64,000 nt of DNA from Thermocoleostomius sinensis A174 (GTDB lineage Bacteria > Cyanobacteriota > Cyanobacteriia > Elainellales > Elainellaceae), in the NCBI RefSeq assembly GCF_026802175.1, contig NZ_CP113797.1:4069026-4133025 (forward strand). The letters are read 5' to 3'. Shown here piece after piece: positions 8,295-17,428 of the stretch (position 1 is its first letter; the number at the start of each line of letters is the position of its first letter). The position numbers were made by a program, and so were the translations under genes. The notes under the pieces were generated by a model, which saw only the letters and a program-made list of their open reading frames with translations, did no database searches and had not been told where the DNA came from.

Positions 8295-9056
8295 ATGCCT
8301 ACCCCGCGCCACGTATCCAGTCCTATTAGCCAGCGATCGACTCAGCGATCGGCCGATGCGTTGTTGCGAGGCCCTAAGCCCACCATTAATCCCTTTGAAG
8401 TCACCCTAGAGCGACTGGGATCGGCTATTAAAATGGGACTATATGAGCCGGGCGATCAACTGCCTAGTGAACGAGACATCGCCAAATTGATGGGGATCAG
8501 TCGGGCAACGGTGCGGGAAGCAATTCGCCTCCTAGTGGAACAAGGCATTCTTACGGTAAAGCGGGGGCGATCGGGCGGTACGTTTGTTTCTGAAAACCCG
8601 CCCTCAGAAGCGCTGTTGGAGTTGCGACGACGACTTCATACCAGTGGTGCTACTTTATCTGAAATTTTGGATCATCGTTTGGTGGTCGAAACTGGAATTG
8701 TGGAACTGGCGGCCCAACGTGCACAAGCCGATCAATTAGAAGAATTGCAAGCGTTAGTGAATGTGATGCAGCAGGCCGATAGTTACGCGGTTTATCGCAA
8801 ACTAGACATTCGCTTTCATCTATTAATTGCCAAAGCGACGCAAACGAATCGACTTCCGGCGATCGTAGCTGACATTCACTCAGAATTATCGGACTTACTG
8901 CAAACGGCTCCCTATAGCCGCTCTCAACAAAGCCACTCGACGCAACAACATCAAGAGATTCTTGATGCGATGCAGCAGCAAGATGGAGTTTCCGCCAGAG
9001 AGGTGATGCAAGAACATATCCTTGCAACCAACAGCTTTTTGAAGGGATTACTCTAA
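8295..9056 (+). CDS. GntR-family transcriptional regulator, FadR subfamily
   Basis: 253 aa. Residues 33-107 form the winged helix-turn-helix (GDQLPSERDIAKLMGISRATVREAIRLL). Residues 125-245 are the all-helical FCD ligand-binding domain, with the metal-ligand pattern of the family (D and H in KLDIRFHLLI, H in QQHQEIL, H in EHILATN). The first ~30 residues are low-complexity and may be an over-long start. FadR-type regulators usually repress catabolic genes and release DNA on binding a carboxylate. Two matching dyads flank this gene (7436 and 9137), so it is the obvious candidate to control both the PhyH pair and the permease-GS-oxoprolinase genes. Confidence 0.9.
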   Translation: MPTPRHVSSPISQRSTQRSADALLRGPKPTINPFEVTLERLGSAIKMGLYEPGDQLPSERDIAKLMGISRATVREAIRLLVEQGILTVKRGRSGGTFVSENPPSEALLELRRRLHTSGATLSEILDHRLVVETGIVELAAQRAQADQLEELQALVNVMQQADSYAVYRKLDIRFHLLIAKATQTNRLPAIVADIHSELSDLLQTAPYSRSQQSHSTQQHQEILDAMQQQDGVSAREVMQEHILATNSFLKGLL

Positions 9057-9136
9057 AGCCAGTTCAGCTAAGCTTAAGATTTCAATCACTTTGTATTTGC
9101 AGTTACTAATTTACAATCAGGGACAGCGTACGTTTT

Positions 9137-9158
9137 AATGGTACGATTTCATACCATT
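9137..9158. promoter_or_regulatory. Dyad operator before the permease gene (site 2)
   Basis: AATGGTA (9137-9143), spacer CGATTTCA, TACCATT (9152-9158), 132 bp before the permease ATG. Arms are identical to site 1, and 6 of 8 spacer bases agree with site 1 in inverted orientation. This points to a real regulator site rather than a chance dyad. Confidence 0.75.
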
Positions 9159-9290
9159 GGTTCCCGAAAACGACACGCAGATCTTAGGGGAGTGAACCTA
9201 TTCTAGAGCCATTGCTCCAAGACTGGAGCGCGTCGTGGTGACAAAACGATACTGCTAAAATCTTGACGTTATTCTCACAAGTGAGGGTGT

Positions 9291-10778
9291 ATGGCAAATA
9301 AACCGCCGAAAGGAATTGCCCGGTACGAGAATGTGGGAGATGAATACTTGCAAAAACGGCAGCTACGCCGCAGTGCCGGATGGGTTCTGCTGTGGGCGCT
9401 CGGGGTCGGGGCGGTCATCTCTGGCGATTTCTTTGGTTGGAATTTTGGATTGGCGGCAGGCGGCTTTTGGGGACTGGCGATCGCCACGTTTCTCATGGCC
9501 ATCATGTATCTGTGCCTCGTCTTTTGCATTGCAGAATTATCAGCAGCATTACCTCATGCCGGAGGGTCCTATGCTTTCACCCGCTATGCTTTTGGTCCCT
9601 TGGGCGGCTACCTGAACGGCATTACTGACCTAATTGAGTACATTCTGGCCACCTCTGTGGTAGTGGTTGGGATTGGTGGCTACCTACAAACCCTAATACC
9701 AGGCATTCCATTGTTGTTTTGGTGGTTGCTCGCTTATGCCGTGTTTGTGGCAATCAACATTCGCGGGGTAGAACTAACCCTGAAAGTTGCACTCGTCATT
9801 ACGCTGCTGGCAGTTGCCATGTTGGTGTTGTTCTATGTCGGGGCGATTGGGTCGGGTGCGTTTGATCCGGCCTTGTTGTTTAATTTAGAACCCGATCCGG
9901 GGCAATCTGCCACGTGGTTGCCCAGGGGATGGTTTGGCGTATTTGCCGCTTTGCCATTCGCGATTTGGTTCTACTTGGCGATCGAGCAGCTTCCCCTGGC
10001 AGCCGAAGAAACCCATAATGTGGCGCGAGATATCCCAAGGGCAATTGTGTGGGGCATTGTGACGCTGCTGATTTTGTCGCTGTTTACCTTGGTGCTGAAC
10101 TCAGGGGTTGGCGGTGGGGTCGCGGCGATCGGCGAATCGGCGGCTCCGCTTAGTGATGGCTTTCAAGCGGTGTTTGGATCGGGGGTGACAACCGTTGTTT
10201 TAACGCTGATTGCCCTGACTGGATTAATTGCCAGCTTCCACACCGTCATTTATGCCTATGGACGAGTGCTGTTTGCCCTATCGCGGGCAGGCTATATTCC
10301 CCGCTGGATCTCTGTCACCGGACGGTTTCACACCCCAGCCAGAGCACTGATTTTGGGCGCAGTCATTGGGATTTTGTGTGCACTGTTGATCGATCGCTTT
10401 AGCAGCACCTTGGGCGCGGCATTACTCAATATGTCGGTGTTTGGAGCCGTCATTACCTATACGCTGATTTTCTTTACCTATATCAAGCTGCGGTTAGCGC
10501 GTCCTGATTTACATCGTCCTTACAAAAGTCCAGTGGGCTTGACTGGGGCGATCGTAGGAGCGATGTTATCGATTCTGGCACTGTTTGCTTGCTTCTCAAT
10601 TCCCGATTATCGTCCTGGAGTTTGGGGAACGTTGATTTTTCTCATTGTGGCCGTGCTGTATTTTCTGCTGTACAGTCGCCATAAGTTAGTGGCGCAAGCC
10701 CCTGAAGAGGAAGATGCCCTGTTGGGACGTGCCCTTCGGGAAATCGATCATCCACATGGTATTGATTTGCAGCGATAA
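9291..10778 (+). CDS. APC-family amine permease (ethanolamine permease-like)
   Basis: Inner-membrane amino acid/polyamine/organocation transporter, 495 aa with about 12 helices. The segments GDFFGWNFGLAAGGF, MYLCLVFCIAELSAALPHAGG and VVVVGIGGYLQTL closely resemble the ethanolamine permease (Eat) branch as I remember it. A GAGGG-type RBS (GTGAGGGTGT) sits just before the ATG. The GS-like gene follows after 42 bases. Transport of ethanolamine or a similar small amine is likely but not proven. Confidence 0.85.
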   Translation: MANKPPKGIARYENVGDEYLQKRQLRRSAGWVLLWALGVGAVISGDFFGWNFGLAAGGFWGLAIATFLMAIMYLCLVFCIAELSAALPHAGGSYAFTRYAFGPLGGYLNGITDLIEYILATSVVVVGIGGYLQTLIPGIPLLFWWLLAYAVFVAINIRGVELTLKVALVITLLAVAMLVLFYVGAIGSGAFDPALLFNLEPDPGQSATWLPRGWFGVFAALPFAIWFYLAIEQLPLAAEETHNVARDIPRAIVWGIVTLLILSLFTLVLNSGVGGGVAAIGESAAPLSDGFQAVFGSGVTTVVLTLIALTGLIASFHTVIYAYGRVLFALSRAGYIPRWISVTGRFHTPARALILGAVIGILCALLIDRFSSTLGAALLNMSVFGAVITYTLIFFTYIKLRLARPDLHRPYKSPVGLTGAIVGAMLSILALFACFSIPDYRPGVWGTLIFLIVAVLYFLLYSRHKLVAQAPEEEDALLGRALREIDHPHGIDLQR

Positions 10779-10820
10779 CGTTGCCGTTATCATTTCGTCT
10801 GTAGCAAGCGAGAAACAGGT

Positions 10821-12209
10821 ATGGACACCTCAAAGTTGCGTGGCAGGTTGACAGTTGAAACGCTAGCCCAGTTAGTGGAAGATGAGCAGATTGAAACCAT
10901 TCTGACCGTCATTCCTGATCTGTATGGGCGATTGGTAGGTAAACGCATTACGAGTGATTTTTTTCTCAATGATGTACTGAAAGAGGGAATCCATGCCTGT
11001 GATTATTTATTGGCGTGCGATATGGAAATGGAACCCGTGCGCGGCTATGCCTTCACCAATTGGGCCAGCGGCTATGGCGATTTTCGGCTGATTCCTGATT
11101 TAAGCACTCTGCGGCTGGCTTCGTGGTTAGACAAAACGGCGATCGTTCTCTGTGATGTCTACAACGAAGAAGAAGATGAATTGGTGGCGGTGGCTCCCCG
11201 CACAATTTTGCGACAGCAAGTTGAACGAGCAAAATCCCTAGGCTATACGGCTATGGGTGCATCGGAATTAGAACTTTATGTGTTTTCCGAGTCTTACGAA
11301 GAAGCCCGTCGTAAGCACTATCATGACCTACATCCGATCGGTCCGTATGTTGAAGACTATCACATCTTTCAAGGAACAAAAGAAGAATTTGTGATTGGCG
11401 CGATTCGCCGACATTTAGAGCGATCGGGCATTCCGGTTGAGTTCTCTAAAGGAGAGTGGGGCCCGGGTCAGCAGGAAATCAACCTGCGCTACAGCGATTT
11501 CTTGGAAATGTGCGATCGCCATTGCCTCTACAAGCATTTGGCCAAAGAAATTGCTTGGCAAAACCAGGTGGCGGTCACGTTTATGTCTAAGTGGGATGAG
11601 CGCTTCGCCGGATCGAGTATGCACCTGCACGCCAGCCTATGGGATCAAGCAGGACAGGCGTTGTTTCCGGGTGAAGAACCGTTTGGACCAGTACACAGTT
11701 CGCCGCTGTTCCGCTGGTTTTTGGGAGGGTGGATGCAGCATATCCGCGAAATTTTTGCTTTCTATGCCCCCTATCCCACCTCTTATAAGCGCTATGTAGC
11801 CGGTTCGTTCGCACCGACGGGGATCGCTTGGTCGTATGACAACCGCACAGCTGGGTTTCGCGTTTTGGGACACGGATCATCGTTGCGGCTAGAATGTCGT
11901 GCCCCTGGAGCCGATGCCAATCCCTATCTGGCGTTTGCGGTAACGCTAGCTGCCGGACTTGACGGAATCAAGAACCAAATTGAACCCCCGCCTATGTTTG
12001 AGGGTGATGTCTACGAGGCTAACAATTTGCCGCAAGTACCGCGTAGCCTCAATGAAGCCATTGCCGAACTGGAGCAAAGCCAGTGGGCCCGATCGATCTT
12101 GGGAGAGGCGATCGTCGAGCATTACCTCCATTTCTTCCGCACCGAGCAACGCAAATTTGATGAAGTAGTCACCAGTTGGGAACGGGCCCGTTACTTTGAA
12201 CGTGCATAG
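10821..12209 (+). CDS. Glutamine synthetase-like gamma-glutamylamine ligase
   Basis: GS-fold ATP-dependent ligase, 462 aa, close to PuuA/GlnA4-type enzymes rather than housekeeping GlnA. Metal and ATP residues are present: E149/E151 (GASELELYVF), E212 and E219 (GEWGPGQQEI), H268 and H270 (SMHLHASLWD), R342, E358 and R360 (LRLECRAPGADANPYLA). No GlnA adenylylation tyrosine motif is evident. Such enzymes join glutamate to an amine (putrescine, ethanolamine, isopropylamine and so on) to give a gamma-glutamyl amide. Position right after an ethanolamine-type permease supports an amine substrate. Confidence 0.85.
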   Translation: MDTSKLRGRLTVETLAQLVEDEQIETILTVIPDLYGRLVGKRITSDFFLNDVLKEGIHACDYLLACDMEMEPVRGYAFTNWASGYGDFRLIPDLSTLRLASWLDKTAIVLCDVYNEEEDELVAVAPRTILRQQVERAKSLGYTAMGASELELYVFSESYEEARRKHYHDLHPIGPYVEDYHIFQGTKEEFVIGAIRRHLERSGIPVEFSKGEWGPGQQEINLRYSDFLEMCDRHCLYKHLAKEIAWQNQVAVTFMSKWDERFAGSSMHLHASLWDQAGQALFPGEEPFGPVHSSPLFRWFLGGWMQHIREIFAFYAPYPTSYKRYVAGSFAPTGIAWSYDNRTAGFRVLGHGSSLRLECRAPGADANPYLAFAVTLAAGLDGIKNQIEPPPMFEGDVYEANNLPQVPRSLNEAIAELEQSQWARSILGEAIVEHYLHFFRTEQRKFDEVVTSWERARYFERA

Positions 12210-12248
12210 ATGCGGGAATTCCGTGACTGATGCAAGCGCACCTAGAAA

Positions 12249-12290
12249 GCTAATCTGTAGAAATTAGCATCCCTCGGCGAAACGCGCCGA
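12249..12290 (+). promoter_or_regulatory. Tandem hairpins between GS-like and oxoprolinase genes
   Basis: Two short stem-loops: GCTAAT/ATTAGC with an 8-base loop (12249-12268) and TCGGCG/CGCCGA with a 5-base loop (12274-12290). No T-tract follows, so a terminator is unlikely; an mRNA processing or leader structure is possible. The 123-bp gap is the longest inside the permease-GS-oxoprolinase run. Confidence 0.4.
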
Positions 12291-12332
12291 TACCTTGGGG
12301 GTGTGGATTGATCTACGATAAGGACTTCTCTC

Positions 12333-15300
12333 ATGCTGAACGTATTTGCCGATCGCGGCGGAACCTTTACCGATCTGGTGGCAGTTACCGATCAACCTGA
12401 CATTGTCGATCGATTATTGCTATTTCCAGAACGGTTTCAGGTCACGGCGTTACCGAATCAGCAGTGGGTGGTGGTTTATAAATTGCTGTCAGAACAACCG
12501 GATCAGTACCAAGATGCGGTCATTCAGGGCGTGCGCGATATTTTGGGACTGTCGAACCATGAACCGATCCCACCTGAGGCGATCGATCGGCTCAAGATGG
12601 GTACAACGGTGGCAACCAATGCGCTGTTGGAACGCAAAGGCGATCGCACGGTGCTATTAATCACCAAAGGCTTTGGCGATGCCCTGCGAATTGGCTATCA
12701 GAATCGCCCGGATATCTTTGCGCGTCAGATTGTGTTGCCGGAGATGCTCTATGAACGAGTGATTGAAGTAGAGGAGCGCTATACCGCCCAAGGCGACGAA
12801 TTAATTCCGATTACCGCTGAAGAACAGACTCGACTCGTCGAAGCCTTACAAGCAGCTTATAGGGATGGTATTCAAGCTTGTGCAATCGTGTTGTTGCACG
12901 GCTACCGTTACCCCAATCATGAAGCTCAAGTGGCAGCGATCGCCCGTGAGGTGGGGTTCACGCAAATCTCGGTTTCCCATGACGTTAGTCCACTCATGAA
13001 ACTAGTCAGTCGAGGGGACACTACCGTAGTAGATGCGTATCTTTCGCCAATTTTGCGTCGCTATGTAGAGCAAGTTGCGTCTGCTTTAGAGAGTAGTGCT
13101 GATTGTGGATCGGCTAATCTTCTACCAACGCTAGAGTTCATGAAGTCTGATGGCGGGCTAACGAACGCTCGATTGTTTCAAGGGAAAGATAGCATTTTGT
13201 CTGGCCCAGCAGGCGGTATCGTTGGGGCGGTGAAAACAAGTACCAGTGCTGGATTTGACAAAATCATTGGCTTTGACATGGGCGGCACGTCTACCGATGT
13301 TTCCCACTTCAATGGTGAGTACGAACGCAGCTTTGAAACTGAGGTGGCAGGTGTGCGGCTGCGATCGCCGATGCTGTCGATTCATACGGTGGCGGCTGGC
13401 GGTGGTTCTATTCTGGTTTTTGATGGGTTTCGCTATCGAGTTGGGCCAGAGTCTGCCGGAGCACACCCCGGCCCGGCATGTTATCGCAAAGGTGGCCCGC
13501 TGACAGTTACCGACTGCAATGTCATGCTGGGAAAAATTCAGCCAGACTTCTTTCCCAAAGTGTTTGGAGCCGAAGGCAATTTGCCGTTAGATCGATCGAT
13601 CGTTCAAGAAAAATTCACGGCATTGACGGTTGAAATTGCTGAGAAAACTAGCGCTTCGCCCCCCAACCAACGCACCCCAGAACAAGTGGCAGAAGGATTT
13701 TTAAGGATTGCGATCGACAAAATGGCCAACGCCATTAAAAAGATTTCAGTGCAGCGTGGGTATGACATCACTGACTACACATTGTGTTGCTTTGGGGGGG
13801 CGGGCGGTCAACATGCGTGCCTGATTGCTGAAGCGTTGGGCATGAAGCAGATTTTTATCCATCCCTACGCCGGCGTGTTATCGGCTTACGGGATTGGACT
13901 GGCCGATTTGCGCACCCTCAAGGAAAAAGCAATTGAAGCTCGATTACATGAGTCTGTGATGCCTACCCTAACCCAGACATTAGAGGAATTGACCCATAGC
14001 GCTTGGGCTGAAATGATCGCTCAGGGAGTCAGCGATGATCGAATTCAGGTGATACAAAAGGCACATCTTCGATATGAAGGTACAGACTCAGCGTTGGTTG
14101 TGGATGTTGGTTCAACCGCAGAAATGCGATCGCGATTTGAGCGAGCGTATCAGCAGCGCTACGGATTTATCATGACCGACAAGGCTTTGGTGGTAGAGGC
14201 GGTTTCGGTAGAAGTTATTGGACAAACGACCCCGTTAGAAGAACCCCGATTGTCCACCGAGCGAACCACATCCCTACAGCCTGTGGCAACCGTGACGCTC
14301 TACACAAAAAACCAGTGGTGGGAAACTCCTGTTTATCAACGTGAGGATTTAAGACCAGGCGATCGAATCATAGGAACGGCTCTAATTATTGAAGCAACCG
14401 GAACAAATGTCATTGAACCGGGGTGGTATGCAGAAGTAACCGAAAAAAATCATCTAATCTTGAAGCGAGAGCAGTTTACTTCATCAAATTTTACTGCTCT
14501 AGAAACCACCTTAAATCATCGAACTGACTATCCTGAAACTCGTCCTGATCCAGTACTGTTAGAAATTTTCAATAACTTGTTTCGAGCGATCGCTGAAGAA
14601 ATGGGTATTACTCTGCAAAATACTAGCTATTCCGTCAACATCAAAGAGCGACTTGATTTTTCTTGCGCTGTTTTTGACCACCAAGGACAACTTGTGGCGA
14701 ATGCTCCACATATTCCCGTACACCTTGGTTCTATGAGTGAAAGTGTACGCAGCCTCATCGATGCCAACGGTAACGCCCTCAGACCTGGGGACGTTTATGT
14801 GTCCAATAATCCCTACAATGGTGGTACACATTTGCCAGATGTGACAGTCATTACTCCGGTATTCATGCCGAATGTCTCAGCTTCAGAGGAGGAACTTCAT
14901 CCTCACTTTTATGTAGCATCTCGTGGACATCATGCGGATATTGGCGGAATTACACCCGGTTCGATGCCACCCCATAGCACCTCTATGGAACAAGAGGGGG
15001 TTTTGCTGGACAACGTTCAACTAATCAAACAAGGTCAATTTTGCGAATCAGAAATCTTACATCTATTAACCACAGGTGCGTATCCCGCACGCAATCCAGT
15101 TCAAAATTTGGCCGATCTGCAAGCTCAAGTTGCCGCAAATGAGCGCGGAGTGCAAGAGCTACAACGGATTGTAAAGCACTATGGATTAGAACTAGTGCAA
15201 ACCTATATGCAGCATGTACAAGCGAATGCTGAGGAATCTGTGCGTCGAGTAATTGATGTTCTCAGAGATGGACAGTTCTGTTACCCAATGGATGACGGCT

Positions 15301-16106
15301 GTGAGATTCAGGTTCGCATTACAATCGACCGTTCGACACGATCGGCGCACATCGATTTCACCGGCACATCTCCCCAACAACCAACCAACTTAAATGCGCC
15401 ACTGGCCATTGGTAAAGCGGTGGTTCTGTATGTATTTCGTACCTTGGTCGATGATGACATTCCTCTTAATGCAGGCTGCCTGAAGCCGCTGAAGATCACT
15501 ATTCCAGAAGGGTGTATGCTCAATCCGCGCTATCCAGCCGCCGTAGTGGCAGGTAACGTGGAAACTTCACAAGCGATCGCCAATGCCCTCTATGGGGCGC
15601 TGGGGGTGATGGCAGCGGCTCAAGGGACGATGAACAACTTTACTTTTGGCAATCAGCATCATCAATACTACGAAACCATTTGCGGTGGTTCGGGGGCGGG
15701 CGCAACCTTTGACGGAACTGATGCTGTGCAAACACACATGACCAACTCACGCTTAACTGATCCAGAAGTACTAGAGTGGCGCTTTCCTGTCCTAGTCGAA
15801 AACTTCGCTATTCGTGCTAACAGTGGTGGTAAGGGCCAGCATTCGGGAGGCAATGGCGTAATTCGACATATTCGGTTTCAGGAAGCCATGACAGCAGCCA
15901 TTTTGTCAGGGCATCGCATTGTTCCACCATTTGGGCTACAGGGAGGCAACCCAGGGGCAGTCGGGCGAAATGCGGTCAAACGACGGAACGGAGCGATCGA
16001 GCCTCTTTCCAGCAAAGCCGAAGTGGATATGCAACCGGGCGATGTTTTTGTAATTGAAACGCCGGGCGGTGGTGGGTTTGGAACAAAACCCTTGGAAAAC
16101 TCATAA
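12333..16106 (+). CDS. ATP-dependent 5-oxoprolinase (HyuA-HyuB fusion)
   Basis: 1257 aa, the full length of eukaryote-type 5-oxoprolinase. The N-terminal hydantoinase A part (1 to about 690) has the phosphate-binding start [39 protein letters not shown] and [19 protein letters not shown]. The C-terminal hydantoinase B part (about 740-1257) has [19 protein letters not shown] and ends with the ETPGGGGFG motif. It hydrolyses 5-oxo-L-proline to glutamate using ATP. Behind a gamma-glutamyl ligase it would return glutamate from 5-oxoproline formed out of gamma-glutamyl compounds. Other Hyu-family activities are less likely given these motifs. Confidence 0.85.
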   Translation: MLNVFADRGGTFTDLVAVTDQPDIVDRLLLFPERFQVTALPNQQWVVVYKLLSEQPDQYQDAVIQGVRDILGLSNHEPIPPEAIDRLKMGTTVATNALLERKGDRTVLLITKGFGDALRIGYQNRPDIFARQIVLPEMLYERVIEVEERYTAQGDELIPITAEEQTRLVEALQAAYRDGIQACAIVLLHGYRYPNHEAQVAAIAREVGFTQISVSHDVSPLMKLVSRGDTTVVDAYLSPILRRYVEQVASALESSADCGSANLLPTLEFMKSDGGLTNARLFQGKDSILSGPAGGIVGAVKTSTSAGFDKIIGFDMGGTSTDVSHFNGEYERSFETEVAGVRLRSPMLSIHTVAAGGGSILVFDGFRYRVGPESAGAHPGPACYRKGGPLTVTDCNVMLGKIQPDFFPKVFGAEGNLPLDRSIVQEKFTALTVEIAEKTSASPPNQRTPEQVAEGFLRIAIDKMANAIKKISVQRGYDITDYTLCCFGGAGGQHACLIAEALGMKQIFIHPYAGVLSAYGIGLADLRTLKEKAIEARLHESVMPTLTQTLEELTHSAWAEMIAQGVSDDRIQVIQKAHLRYEGTDSALVVDVGSTAEMRSRFERAYQQRYGFIMTDKALVVEAVSVEVIGQTTPLEEPRLSTERTTSLQPVATVTLYTKNQWWETPVYQREDLRPGDRIIGTALIIEATGTNVIEPGWYAEVTEKNHLILKREQFTSSNFTALETTLNHRTDYPETRPDPVLLEIFNNLFRAIAEEMGITLQNTSYSVNIKERLDFSCAVFDHQGQLVANAPHIPVHLGSMSESVRSLIDANGNALRPGDVYVSNNPYNGGTHLPDVTVITPVFMPNVSASEEELHPHFYVASRGHHADIGGITPGSMPPHSTSMEQEGVLLDNVQLIKQGQFCESEILHLLTTGAYPARNPVQNLADLQAQVAANERGVQELQRIVKHYGLELVQTYMQHVQANAEESVRRVIDVLRDGQFCYPMDDGCEIQVRITIDRSTRSAHIDFTGTSPQQPTNLNAPLAIGKAVVLYVFRTLVDDDIPLNAGCLKPLKITIPEGCMLNPRYPAAVVAGNVETSQAIANALYGALGVMAAAQGTMNNFTFGNQHHQYYETICGGSGAGATFDGTDAVQTHMTNSRLTDPEVLEWRFPVLVENFAIRANSGGKGQHSGGNGVIRHIRFQEAMTAAILSGHRIVPPFGLQGGNPGAVGRNAVKRRNGAIEPLSSKAEVDMQPGDVFVIETPGGGGFGTKPLENS

Positions 16107-16411
16107 TAAGGTCAAAGAATCATGAGAAGATGCCGCCGAAACTCCCTCGCCCGTTAAGCAGGATACGTCCAACTGATACAGCCCTCAGCCTCTGTTCCTC
16201 TCCCAAAGGGCGCGAGACTGGAAGCCGGAAGAATGGGTGTTGCTGGAGCTGTGGTGAGAGGGTGCTCTAGACTCCCCTTTGTCTAAGGTTGGGAGAAGGG
16301 GCAGGGGGATGGGGGCGGATACGGACATTACAATCCGAATGTGGGTGCAATCCGTTAGGCAGGCGCGATCGCAGGGAATCCTGTATATAGTCACACTGTG
16401 TAAGAAGCCGC
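16107..16411. repeat. Intergenic spacer with dispersed G/C-rich inverted repeat
   Basis: No gene is seen. From about 16185 to 16316 there is a C-rich stretch (CCTCTCCCAAAGGG) followed by a G-rich one (GGGAGAAGGGGCAGGGGGATGGGG). The same composition and arrangement recur near 27 kb, 40.8 kb and 49.8 kb, suggesting a dispersed non-coding element. Confidence 0.45.
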
Positions 16412-17428
16412 ATGTCTTTCAAGATTGAGCAAGGGCTGTTTAGTCTCGATTTCACGGACTATCATGCCATTTTGGGAGTTCCAGTCGATGCAGACGCCAA
16501 AGATATCCGAAAGCGCTACTTAACTATTGCCCGCCGGCTCCATCCCGACAGTTGCACCACCGACAATGATGTCGATCGTCAACGTGCCGCCAACTTTTTG
16601 TCAAAGCTCGTCAATCCTGCCTACGAAAAGCTGTCACAAGAAAAAAACTATGTGGAGTATGCTGTACTCTTGCGGTTAAAGGGGCAACAAGCCCTGCGAC
16701 AACAAGACACCATAGCATTAACCAGTGATGCTGCTCGTCGATTAGCCTCTGCCAGTGATTTAGAGACGTCTTACCGGGCGGCAATACGAGAAGTAGCCGA
16801 ACACCAATACCAGCAGCTAGAGCAATCGCTCGTGTATATTGGGCAAATCAGTGAGCTAAACCTAGTGTATTTGATGCGCAAGGAAAGCCGAGGAGAATCG
16901 ATCGGACTGCCGCAATTGGACGAATCCATCAATTCATCGAGTGCAGCCTCTCGATCGAGCACTGTTCCATCACCGTTGCCGAAACCCCCTTCTGCCCCCC
17001 CAACTCGCGACTCGCTGATCTCAGCCTACCTCCGCCGTGCCCAAGAGTTTGAAACCAAACAAGACTTTCCTCGTGCCATTCAAGAACTGCGAGAAGCCCT
17101 GCGAATGGATGCAACCAACAGTGCTTGTCACAGCCGTCTAGGTCTCATTTACCTGAAAACCCAACAAACCACGATGGCGAAAATCCATTTTAATAAAGCC
17201 TTAGAGTTAAATCCCCAAGATGCGGTAGCCTTGGAAGGTAAACGCAAATTAGAACCCTCAAACAGTCAGAAAGCGACTAAGCCAGATGGAAAGGGTGCTA
17301 AACCTGCTTTTGGTAAATCTGATCCAAAGGCAAAAACGCCTCCTAGAGGCGCTTTGGAAGCGGGAGAAAAGCCCAATTCCACCGGCAAGGGCGGTCTGTT
17401 CAGACTGTTTGGCAACAAGAAGAAGTGA
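16412..17428 (+). CDS. J-domain/TPR protein
   Basis: 338 aa. Residues 15-75 form a DnaJ-type J-domain (DYHAILGVPVDADAKDIRKRY) with the essential HPD in RLHPDSC, so it can stimulate an Hsp70 (DnaK). A Pro/Ser linker (about 175-200) leads to two TPR-like repeats (about 205-285: AQEFETKQDFPRAIQELREALRMD and LGLIYLKTQQTTMAKIHFNKALEL). The tail is Lys/Gly/Pro-rich and ends FRLFGNKKK. There are no Zn-finger or substrate domains, so it is a type III J-protein. It overlaps the hisZ start by one base (TGATG). Confidence 0.85.
   Translation: MSFKIEQGLFSLDFTDYHAILGVPVDADAKDIRKRYLTIARRLHPDSCTTDNDVDRQRAANFLSKLVNPAYEKLSQEKNYVEYAVLLRLKGQQALRQQDTIALTSDAARRLASASDLETSYRAAIREVAEHQYQQLEQSLVYIGQISELNLVYLMRKESRGESIGLPQLDESINSSSAASRSSTVPSPLPKPPSAPPTRDSLISAYLRRAQEFETKQDFPRAIQELREALRMDATNSACHSRLGLIYLKTQQTTMAKIHFNKALELNPQDAVALEGKRKLEPSNSQKATKPDGKGAKPAFGKSDPKAKTPPRGALEAGEKPNSTGKGGLFRLFGNKKK

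Noticed and set aside
12249-12290. Guanidine-II (mini-ykkC) riboswitch before the oxoprolinase gene
   Set aside because: Two small hairpins are present, but the loops lack the ACGR motif required for that class.
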